NCBI RefSeq assembly: GCF_037081835.1
Contig: NZ_CP146516.1
Coordinates: forward strand, 1,945,501 to 2,009,500
Direction of reading: 5' to 3'
From: Spirobacillus cienkowskii
Lineage (GTDB): Bacteria; Bdellovibrionota_B; Oligoflexia; Silvanigrellales; Silvanigrellaceae
DNA length: 64,000 nt
Both the position numbers and the translations under genes were made by a program. Within the stretch, counting starts at the first letter, position 1. The number at the start of each line of letters is the position of its first letter. Shown here in pieces: positions 57,060 through 64,000 of the stretch. Under the pieces are notes generated by a model, which was given only the letters and a program-made list of their open reading frames with translations, did not search any database and was not told where the DNA came from.

Positions 57060-59666
57060 TCACCCCGAATGTGGCGAAACAATCGAAGTGGATTCTTTTT
57101 TTTCTGGGGATATACTCAATTCTAAATGATTGTCTAAACCATTTTCTTTTTCTTCAAATGCATTGCGTGAATAAACTCCTCCTGGCTCAGTGCCATCAAT
57201 CACAAACACAGACACCGCATCAGAGCCCGTAGACAGATCACCGCTGTCTTTGTTGATTCTAATTTCGAGAACCCCTTTAGGCCTCACCCAGTACTGAAGT
57301 GGATACACTTGAATTGCTGTTTGCATCATGCTTCGCCAAATTGGTACAGCCATGCCAGAACCGGTTCCGCCACCACCCAGAGTTTTAGAGTTGTCATCAT
57401 ATCCAACCCACACACCACCAACCAATTGTGATGCCACCCCAAGAAACCAGGCGTCCGTATTGCCGTTTGTTGTTCCTGTTTTGCCTCCAACATACAATGA
57501 AAGTCCTTGTGCACCTTGCCCTGTTCCATACAACACAGTAGATCGCAGCATTTGCAACGTAACATAGGCGGATTGCGGAGAAATCATCTGTAACGTTGTA
57601 TCTGTTTCATTAGTCAATTCGGTTTTACCAGGTAAATACGGCGCATCTTCTGGAAATGGAGGGTTTACATTAAATGCATAAATTTTACTATTTTTTGCAG
57701 AAAAAATAACATTTCCGTTTCTATCAACGATTTCTTGAATATAATAAGCTAAACTTAATTTTCCTTGATTTGGAAACACGGTATAAGATTGAACCATCTT
57801 CAGTAAAGTTGAGGTTCCTGCGCCTAAAGCCATACTAAGATCCGAATATGGCCAATTAAAACCATAACGGCTTAAATGTTTTGTAACCTTAGTTGTACCT
57901 AACAATTGATATAAAAATACACTAGGAATATTAAAGCTTTGCGCCAACGATTGCAAAAGTGTTGTACGACCACTTTCTTTACCACCATAATTGCCTGGCT
58001 GCCATCCATCTAGATCAATTGTTGGACTATCAATTTTTGAAGCAGGACTAAATCCAGAATCAATGGCATAAGAATAATATAGCGGCTTTACGCTGCTTCC
58101 CACTTGTCTTTCGGCTTGGGTAGCTCGATTAAATTGACTTTGCAAAAACTGATCGCCCCCTACCATTGCCAACACTTCGCCGGTATGAGAGTCCATGACA
58201 AAAGCTGCGGCTTCGATGCCTAAAGAATCTGTCAAGGTATATCTTTGTAACTTATCCTTATCAGGGTTTTCAAAGTATTTAGAAAACCCTGTCATTGTTG
58301 TGAGAAATTTTTTATCTTTTAAAATTCTTTGATGCATATTTTTATTCACTCTTTTTATGTGAATTTCATCGCCAATTTTTAAAATTTTGTTGATATCAGG
58401 TTCTTCTGGCTCATTGTCTTTCTTATCATTATTTTTTTCGTTATTTTTATCATTCTTTTTATCAACCCTTACAGAATTAATTGCCCACATCATATCTTCA
58501 TACAGAAGTACACCAATTCCTTTTTGCGTGACTATTCCTACAGCTCTCAGTGATTCTTCAATACCCACCACAATCGCTCTTTCATACTCTGTTTCACTAA
58601 GAGGAGATTTTGCTAATTCTTTAATTTTGTCTTTATATTTATCACCGTGTCGTTTAATTGGCCCTTTAAAACTTTTTCGATATTGATACTGCTCAGAAAA
58701 AGTTTGAACTGCATTTTTAGCTGCATTTTGTATTTTAGTATTTAGTGTTGTATAAACAGAAAGTCCACTTGTTCCAATATTATTCACTTCTAGTTGTTTT
58801 TCTAGTTGTTTTTTTACTTCTGCAACAAAATGGGGAGCTATTTTATTATTTGGTGATTCTGCTTTATAAAAAGTTAATTCTTCTTTAATTGCTGCTTCAT
58901 ATTGTCTGTTTGTAATCATGTCATTTTTAAGCATACGCTCTAATACATACAATTGTCTTTGCTTTGCGACTGCAAGATTTTCTGTTGGATCGTATGTTGA
59001 TGGCGCTGGAGCAAGTCCAGCAATTATTGCAGATTCTGCTAACGTTAATTTAATATTTGATTTTCTAAAATAATTTTCTGATGCTGCTTCAACTCCATAA
59101 GATCCATTACCCAAATAAATTGTATTTAAATACAATTCTAAAATTTTATCTTTTGTAAAAGCCTCTTCAATTTGTCTAGCAACAATAATATCTTTAACTT
59201 TTCTGACGATTGTCCGCTCTTTAGACAACAAAACATTTTTTGCAAGTTGTTGAGTTATTGTGCTTCCACCTTGTTTTTGATTAGAAAAGGTTGCGAAATG
59301 AAACAGTGCTCTTAAAAATCCTTTTAAATCAAGGCCATGATGATTATAAAAATCTGCATCTTCTGCTGCAATAAATGCATTTTTTAAAAACGGGGACATT
59401 TCATTAATAAATACAGGATAGCGTCTTTCTTCAAAAATTTCAGCAATTTTTACTCCATCTTGGCTATAAATAACGGTTGGAATAGAAGGTTCATAGTTTG
59501 TTAATTTATCTAAACTTGGCAAAGAAACAAAAATTTTATGAAATTTATAAGCAATTAGGATAGACGATATTATAAAAATTGCAGAAATTAATATTATGTA
59601 TTTTCTTAAAAACAAAGAAAATACTTTTGCATTTTTCTCTATAAATTGCTTGTACCTTTCAAACAT
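57060..59666 (-). CDS. mrcA: Class A penicillin-binding protein 1A
   Basis: This is the bifunctional peptidoglycan synthase of 868 residues. An N-terminal membrane helix (about 22-44) is followed by the GT51 glycosyltransferase domain (AAEDADFYNHHGLD with the catalytic Glu; KQGGSTITQQLAKN; RKVKDIIVARQIE). Linker domains carry a Lys/Asn-rich low-complexity loop near residue 400 (KKNDKNNEKNND). The transpeptidase domain has active Ser in GSSVKPL, SFN and KTGTT. The C-terminal ~60 residues are acidic and Ser-rich. AGGA precedes the ATG. It would act at the inner-membrane/periplasm face. Confidence 0.95.
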   Translation of the reverse strand: MFERYKQFIEKNAKVFSLFLRKYIILISAIFIISSILIAYKFHKIFVSLPSLDKLTNYEPSIPTVIYSQDGVKIAEIFEERRYPVFINEMSPFLKNAFIAAEDADFYNHHGLDLKGFLRALFHFATFSNQKQGGSTITQQLAKNVLLSKERTIVRKVKDIIVARQIEEAFTKDKILELYLNTIYLGNGSYGVEAASENYFRKSNIKLTLAESAIIAGLAPAPSTYDPTENLAVAKQRQLYVLERMLKNDMITNRQYEAAIKEELTFYKAESPNNKIAPHFVAEVKKQLEKQLEVNNIGTSGLSVYTTLNTKIQNAAKNAVQTFSEQYQYRKSFKGPIKRHGDKYKDKIKELAKSPLSETEYERAIVVGIEESLRAVGIVTQKGIGVLLYEDMMWAINSVRVDKKNDKNNEKNNDKKDNEPEEPDINKILKIGDEIHIKRVNKNMHQRILKDKKFLTTMTGFSKYFENPDKDKLQRYTLTDSLGIEAAAFVMDSHTGEVLAMVGGDQFLQSQFNRATQAERQVGSSVKPLYYSYAIDSGFSPASKIDSPTIDLDGWQPGNYGGKESGRTTLLQSLAQSFNIPSVFLYQLLGTTKVTKHLSRYGFNWPYSDLSMALGAGTSTLLKMVQSYTVFPNQGKLSLAYYIQEIVDRNGNVIFSAKNSKIYAFNVNPPFPEDAPYLPGKTELTNETDTTLQMISPQSAYVTLQMLRSTVLYGTGQGAQGLSLYVGGKTGTTNGNTDAWFLGVASQLVGGVWVGYDDNSKTLGGGGTGSGMAVPIWRSMMQTAIQVYPLQYWVRPKGVLEIRINKDSGDLSTGSDAVSVFVIDGTEPGGVYSRNAFEEKENGLDNHLELSISPEKKESTSIVSPHSG

Positions 59667-59799
59667 ACTCTATCCTGGAGTAAATACCTTTAAAAAGCTA
59701 AATATTAAAAGGGTTACATTTGTTTTTCGGCACTTTGGCAAAAGAGTTAAGAAAATTTCCTGGAATCCTTAGAAAAGTTGCAGTAGTCTTTGGAAATGG

Positions 59800-59809
59800 G
59801 GGATATCCC
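59800..59809. promoter_or_regulatory. Palindrome upstream of the His-rich TPR gene
   Basis: GGGATATCCC is a perfect 10-bp palindrome 36 nt upstream of the ATG at 59845, followed by TATTTATAAA, a possible -10. It might be an operator, but a 10-bp palindrome can also arise by chance. Confidence 0.22.
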
Positions 59810-59844
59810 TATTTATAAAAAACAATTTATGAGGATTTCTATAA

Positions 59845-60753
59845 ATGACAATCAAAAACAACACCCACGACCATCATCATCATGAAGAAAACTGCACTCA
59901 CGATCACCATCATCATGGAGAAGGCTGCAATCACGAGCATCACCATCATGGAGAAGGCTGCACCCACGATCACCATCATGATGATCCAAGCAAATACACA
60001 CGCCATCTCTATTCTCAGTCAGAAACTTTATCTTTTAAAAACATGGACATGGATAATCTGATTGAGTCCGTCAACAGATTATTAGAACAAGAAGAATTTG
60101 GAAAATCTGTACCAATTTTAGAAACTCTCAAAGACAAACTACAAAATCTTGTAGATACCGGGAATCAAAGCGAAGAGATTTTAAGAAATTTGACGGAAAC
60201 CAATCATAATTTGGCATTATCTTATGGCATTATTGGAGAACACAACAATTCTCTACCACTTTGGAAAAGCGTCATTGAAAAACTCATTGTAGACAGTGAA
60301 ATTGATGAAATTTTAGAGGCTCATTACAATGCTGCCCTGTCAGCAGAACAAGCTCGTGATCTCAATGAATTTATTGCCTACCTCAACAATGGCTTAGAAG
60401 TTGCCAAAGCCAACAATGCAGAGCTTTGGGAAGCAACGTTTGAACACGAACTCGGCGTGTATGCATTTGATAATCAAGATTACACAACAGCAACAACAAA
60501 ATTCAATCGCGCCATTGAATTATCTACAAAACTTGATGACCTAGAAGGACTGGTGTCTTCTAATTTTTATCTTGGCCATACATTTGAAAATCAAAACAAC
60601 TATGCGAAGGCTAAGGAACTTTACGAAAAAGCATTAAACATTGCAAAACACGAAGACATACGAGATGAAGTCACTCACGAACGCGCATTAGTAGAAGAAA
60701 GATTGTCAATTATTAATAAAACACAATTGCAAAAAAAATTACAAGACTTTTAG
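59845..60753 (+). CDS. TPR protein with N-terminal His/Cys metal-binding repeats
   Basis: Residues 6-47 hold four tandem units of about 11 residues, of the type H-D-H-H-H-H-G-E-G-C-T, with clusters of four His and a Cys in each junction; three are complete and the last ends HHHDD. This region should bind Zn, Ni, Co or Cu. Residues ~70-300 form six or so TPR-like helix pairs (NHNLALSYGIIGEHNNSLPL; NFYLGHTFENQNNYAKAKEL), a protein-binding solenoid. There is no signal peptide, so it is cytoplasmic. The repeat units are also similar at the DNA level (59870-59990). I know no named family with this combination. Confidence 0.75.
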   Translation: MTIKNNTHDHHHHEENCTHDHHHHGEGCNHEHHHHGEGCTHDHHHDDPSKYTRHLYSQSETLSFKNMDMDNLIESVNRLLEQEEFGKSVPILETLKDKLQNLVDTGNQSEEILRNLTETNHNLALSYGIIGEHNNSLPLWKSVIEKLIVDSEIDEILEAHYNAALSAEQARDLNEFIAYLNNGLEVAKANNAELWEATFEHELGVYAFDNQDYTTATTKFNRAIELSTKLDDLEGLVSSNFYLGHTFENQNNYAKAKELYEKALNIAKHEDIRDEVTHERALVEERLSIINKTQLQKKLQDF

Positions 60754-60758
60754 CCCAC

Positions 60759-61535
60759 CTAACCTCCAAAAACCCCATAATAATGCTTAATTTTTTTAAG
60801 CATTATTATAGTTAACAACACAAAAATAATTGCTATTGGAAAAAGATAATATAAATAATAAAATTTTTTATGCTCAAAAATAAAAACAGGAATTGAAGAA
60901 CTTAAAATAATTGGAAAACCAGCTAATAAACTATAAAATATTTTTGAACTATAAATAGTTGGAGGAATTAGACTTAAACCAAAAAGTTCACCATGAATAT
61001 ACTCAACAGGTATTTGTCTTTCAGATAACAAAACTAAAAAATTAAGAATAAAAATATAAATCAAATTTATTAATATTATAACAAATAAAACCAAAAAAAG
61101 TAAAAATAATTCATTAAATATATTTATTATATTATTTGAAAACAAATAATATAATAAATACATAAAAAATAAACTTGAAACAATAATTTTATTTGGAGAA
61201 AAAAATCTAAAAAATATTAAATACAATAACGACACTGGCGCACATAACAAAGGAGCAATTTTACCTTCAAATAATAGTTCAAAAAAATTGGAAATTGAAC
61301 TTGTAAATGCCTCAATTGAAAAATAAATAAAAATGTAAAATAAAAATCCCAAATAAAAACTTTGATAACTCCACTCTTCCACTTTATTAACATAAGAAAA
61401 CACAGTACTAAATATAATCAATTGAAACGAATAAAACAAAATATTACAAGCTATATCACAAAAAAAATCAATTTTATAAGTAAATTCCTTTTTAAAGTTA
61501 CAAATAATTGTTTGCTTTATTATTTTTAGACTCAT
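60759..61535 (-). CDS. ABC-2 type transporter permease, second
   Basis: A 258-residue inner-membrane protein with six hydrophobic segments and a Lys/Phe-rich start (MSLKIIKQTIICNFKKEFTYK). The profile and the paired arrangement with another permease match the DUF990 (ABC-2-like) permeases that work with a COG4586-type ATPase. It directly abuts the upstream permease gene (stop and start adjacent). It ends with a basic tail. Cargo unknown; the operon looks like an exporter. Confidence 0.8.
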   Translation of the reverse strand: MSLKIIKQTIICNFKKEFTYKIDFFCDIACNILFYSFQLIIFSTVFSYVNKVEEWSYQSFYLGFLFYIFIYFSIEAFTSSISNFFELLFEGKIAPLLCAPVSLLYLIFFRFFSPNKIIVSSLFFMYLLYYLFSNNIINIFNELFLLFLVLFVIILINLIYIFILNFLVLLSERQIPVEYIHGELFGLSLIPPTIYSSKIFYSLLAGFPIILSSSIPVFIFEHKKFYYLYYLFPIAIIFVLLTIIMLKKIKHYYGVFGG

Positions 61536-62345
61536 TTATCCACCACCAGAATTATATACATTTTTAGATAAAGCAAGTAATTTTATGATTAAAATCTTAA
61601 ATAGATAATAATAAAATATGTACATTAAAGATAATGTAATAACTTTATTCATATTTGGATTAATAGCCACATCAACAACTCCAGAAACAATAAGTCTAAA
61701 TGGATTATACATTAACAATGGTTGTAATACTTCTGGCCAAAATTCTATAGGTAATAATACACCACCTAAAGAAAATGTGAGAACATAAAACATAAAACCT
61801 AAAAAATTACTATTAATTAGCCAAAATGAGCAAAGACCAAATATGTATCCCATTTGAAAACAAATATACTGTGAAAAATACAAAAATAACAAAAGAGGAA
61901 TTAAAAATATAAATTTACTATAAATATAAAAGGAAGGAATTAGAAAAATTAATAATAAAACTAGATAAACAATATTTTCCCCATAAAATAAATTTTTAAA
62001 ATAATTAAAATGCGACTCTGGTTTTATTAAATAACTATCAAATTCTCCAGATTTTATTTGATCAGAAAATTTTTCAATCATTTTCCAAGGGTTATTCAAC
62101 CTTGCAATAATCACAGATACAGTGACATATAATGCAATTTTATCAAAAGTATAATTTTGAATAAATTTTTCATTATTATTACTAAAAGCATAATTCCAAA
62201 AACACAGTTGAACTAAAATAGGCAAAGTAGTACCAATTAAACAATCAACAACTAACATTCCTCTATCAATAAACGTTTCTTTTAAACCAATATGCCAAAA
62301 TTGAAGCATATATTTAATATCATAAATTACTTTATTCAAATTCAT
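61536..62345 (-). CDS. ABC-2 type transporter permease, first
   Basis: I set the start at the third ATG of an ATGATGATG cluster (62345), which overlaps the ATPase gene end by 14 nt; 62351 is nearly as likely. The 269-residue protein has six membrane segments. It contains the DUF990-family features: an N-terminal YDIKYMLQFWHIGLKE helix, EKFSDQIKSGEFDSYLIKPES before the central helices, and FSLGGVLLPIEFWPEVLQPLLMYNPF near the end. It is the partner of the next permease; together they would form a heterodimeric channel. Confidence 0.8.
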   Translation of the reverse strand: MNLNKVIYDIKYMLQFWHIGLKETFIDRGMLVVDCLIGTTLPILVQLCFWNYAFSNNNEKFIQNYTFDKIALYVTVSVIIARLNNPWKMIEKFSDQIKSGEFDSYLIKPESHFNYFKNLFYGENIVYLVLLLIFLIPSFYIYSKFIFLIPLLLFLYFSQYICFQMGYIFGLCSFWLINSNFLGFMFYVLTFSLGGVLLPIEFWPEVLQPLLMYNPFRLIVSGVVDVAINPNMNKVITLSLMYIFYYYLFKILIIKLLALSKNVYNSGGG

Positions 62346-63357
62346 CATCATCTTCATTATTAATATTACCAGCAATATCAAACATATCAGCCAAAATCTC
62401 TTCAAACGTCATAATTCTCAATTCAAAAGAGGTAATATTATTTTCAATTAAAGAATTGACTATAATTCTCTCTAAATCTTTTGAAAATGTCATGCTATAA
62501 GTATTAACGTACTCTTTTAATACTAAATTATTTTCTGATTTTAAATTATTAAAATATTTTTGACTTATAACATCTTTTTTAACAATTATTTTTATTTTAT
62601 CTTTATAAACATCTTTTATTTTTTCTGTTTTTTTAGAAAATGCTATTTCACCATCAGAAAGAATATAAATATGATCACAACAATTTTCAATATCTGATGG
62701 ATCATGAGATGCCATTACAAATGAGGTTTTATTTTGGCACTTTTCATAATTAATAAATTCACGAATTTGATTTTTAGACTCTATGTCTACACCTATAGTA
62801 GGTTCATCTAAAAAAACCAATACAGGCTCGTGCAGCAAATTCATTACTAAATTAGCTTTTACTCTTTCACCCAAGCTCATAAACTTAATTTTTGAATTTA
62901 AACATTTTGTTAAATTCAAAATTTCTAATAAATAATTTAAGCGTGTTTTATAATACTTATCTTCAAGATGATAAATAACTTTATGTAAATTTAAACTATC
63001 AAATAAAGGAAGATCCCACATTAAAGAATTTTTATGGCCAAAAACAACGCCAATATTTTTTAAAAAATTAGCTTCCCTTAAATGTGGTTTTGCATTGCAA
63101 ACAACAAGTTCACCACTTGAAGGAACAATCACTCCGGTCATCATTTTTATAAGGGTAGATTTTCCTGCACCATTTTTTCCTAAAACTGCAATGGTTTCTC
63201 CCTTTGCAAGACTTAGTGAGCAGTTGTTAACAATATACTTTTTTTGATAACTTCTAAAAAAATAGTCTTTAACTCTACCCAGAAACTCTACATTTTTAGG
63301 TATTTCTCTTTCAAGAACATATTTACTCAACTTATCTGCATACAGTAGACTATTCAC
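62332..63357 (-). CDS. ABC transporter ATP-binding protein (COG4586-like)
   Basis: This cytoplasmic ATPase of 341 residues has Walker A GKNGAGKST, Q-loop region IGVVFGHKNSLMWDLP, signature LGERVKANL (a slight variant of LSGGQ with LGERV), Walker B LVFLDEPTIGVD and the switch His in MASHDPSD. The FGHKNSLMWDLPLFDSL sequence is typical of the subgroup that energises DUF990 permease pairs. An N-terminal extension of ~40 residues and a C-terminal ~100-residue regulatory domain are present. The acidic C-terminus (NNEDDDEFE) overlaps the permease gene. It leads the three-gene operon. Confidence 0.9.
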   Translation of the reverse strand: MNSLLYADKLSKYVLEREIPKNVEFLGRVKDYFFRSYQKKYIVNNCSLSLAKGETIAVLGKNGAGKSTLIKMMTGVIVPSSGELVVCNAKPHLREANFLKNIGVVFGHKNSLMWDLPLFDSLNLHKVIYHLEDKYYKTRLNYLLEILNLTKCLNSKIKFMSLGERVKANLVMNLLHEPVLVFLDEPTIGVDIESKNQIREFINYEKCQNKTSFVMASHDPSDIENCCDHIYILSDGEIAFSKKTEKIKDVYKDKIKIIVKKDVISQKYFNNLKSENNLVLKEYVNTYSMTFSKDLERIIVNSLIENNITSFELRIMTFEEILADMFDIAGNINNEDDDEFE

Positions 63358-63523
63358 ATGATCCTCAAAAAAATTTTAATAAAATATTTACTAATAAAAC
63401 AAATTTTAATTATTTAAAAATTTTTAAAATGTCAATAAATAATTTTTATTTAAAATATAAAAAGATAAAAATCTTCGCAATTCTTATTTTAATAAAATTT
63501 TATAGTATATAGAATTATGGTAA

Positions 63524-64000
63524 TTAATAATTATTATCTTGAATTTGATTTATTAAATCATTACATGTATAAGTTGTTGGTAAAATATCAACTTTTACTT
63601 CAATATGAGAAGCTATTTCACAAGCGAGATTCATTGCTAACTCTGCCGTCTCATGAGACACAATAACAGAACCTATGACTCCTTGATTTGAGGACGCAGG
63701 CTCTACCCATTTGCCAATTTCGCCTAATATATTTACGGACTCAACATGCTCCATTTTTTTTAAATGTTCTAAATTATAGAGTCCTGCAAAATATCCTGCA
63801 TATGGCATTGTCAAACGATGAATTGCGGCTCCACGAATTTTTTTAGGTTGCCAAATAATGTCTTTGCCGCAAGAGACATCAACAATTGCGTGCGCTGGAT
63901 TTAATCCCGTAGCAATTTCAATCATATGACTGCCCATTTGATCACCAACCAAACGAGGGTTCATTTCCAGCACTTTGACTTTGCCATTTTCAATTTTGCA
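63524..64000 (-). CDS. ATP-grasp domain enzyme, C-terminal part (5' end beyond window)
   Basis: The open frame enters at the right edge and runs to 63524, about 158 codons. KIENGKVKVLEMNPRLVGDQ is the metal/ATP-binding C-terminal motif of the ATP-grasp fold (the E-M-N-P-R sequence). It is followed by GSHMIEIATGLNPAHAIVDVS, the typical helix of carboxylate-amine ligases. The rest forms a small C-terminal domain. Such enzymes join amino acids or make carboxyl-phosphate-activated amides. It lies 166 nt upstream of the ABC exporter operon on the same strand, so a shared product is possible but unproven. Confidence 0.85.
   Translation of the reverse strand, partial: CKIENGKVKVLEMNPRLVGDQMGSHMIEIATGLNPAHAIVDVSCGKDIIWQPKKIRGAAIHRLTMPYAGYFAGLYNLEHLKKMEHVESVNILGEIGKWVEPASSNQGVIGSVIVSHETAELAMNLACEIASHIEVKVDILPTTYTCNDLINQIQDNNY

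Noticed and set aside
59870-59990. Direct repeats as a CRISPR or microsatellite
   Set aside because: The repeats are in frame and encode the His/Cys units of the TPR protein; there are no spacers.

Overview
The window is AT-rich chromosomal DNA from a Gram-negative, probably flagellated bacterium. It encodes LPS and dTDP-sugar enzymes, apolipoprotein N-acyltransferase, RND efflux pumps, many lipoproteins, GroESL, a bifunctional PBP1A and the flagellar factor FliW. RNase Y, TrmFO, a DUF2232 membrane protein between rpsF and rplI, DUF1573, and secreted proteins of unknown family point to the former Deltaproteobacteria. My best guess is Bdellovibrionota, Oligoflexia/Silvanigrellales-like; this is inference and no marker proves it. 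There is no prophage, CRISPR array or transposase. Nearly all genes are housekeeping or envelope genes, with a few accessory patches.

Layout. 1-5 kb: a partial membrane Fe-S oxidoreductase, hldD/rfaD, trmFO, and a secreted protein that may be aerolysin-like. 5.4-9.2 kb: a DUF4105 outer-membrane protein with a coupled micro-ORF and a PEGA lipoprotein, then an OsmC-SDR fusion and a SemiSWEET. 9.4-14.7 kb: recD2 (frameshifted), tRNA-Pro, rpsF-DUF2232-rplI without rpsR. 14.7-22 kb: a TPR/membrane protein, rarA-lnt (lnt frameshifted), and DUF1573-small membrane protein-HEAT-ftsY. 22-27.3 kb: umuDC, a ribBA-like gene, terC, a secreted protein, fliW. 27.7-37 kb: an MdtABC-type RND operon with two different pump subunits and its own outer-membrane lipoprotein. 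37-46 kb: a trypsin-like lipoprotein, an adenylate-kinase-like gene, dapA, tRNA-Met, GPx, tRNA-Val, ubiE, rfbAB, groESL. 46-52.7 kb: a purine permease, a tandem lipoprotein family inside a segmental duplication, and a GT9 glycosyltransferase. 52.8-64 kb: fba, NUDIX, rny, an inositol-phosphatase family gene, PBP1A, a His-rich TPR protein, and an ABC exporter operon beside an ATP-grasp enzyme that runs off the edge.

How genes work together. HldD, the GT9 enzyme and RfbA/RfbB serve LPS or surface-sugar synthesis. RarA, UmuDC and RecD2 deal with damaged or stalled DNA. FtsY and Lnt serve membrane-protein and lipoprotein biogenesis, on which the many lipoproteins here depend.

The least ordinary features are: the duplication at 46.98-51.80 kb, which left 3' fragments of the two flanking genes joined between the lipoprotein genes; the two-domain lipoprotein paralogue that lost its lipobox cysteine; the OsmC-SDR fusion; the His/Cys repeat TPR protein; the possible pore-forming protein; and three apparent single-base frameshifts (recD2, lnt, a small lipoprotein), which are either sequence errors or real inactivation.
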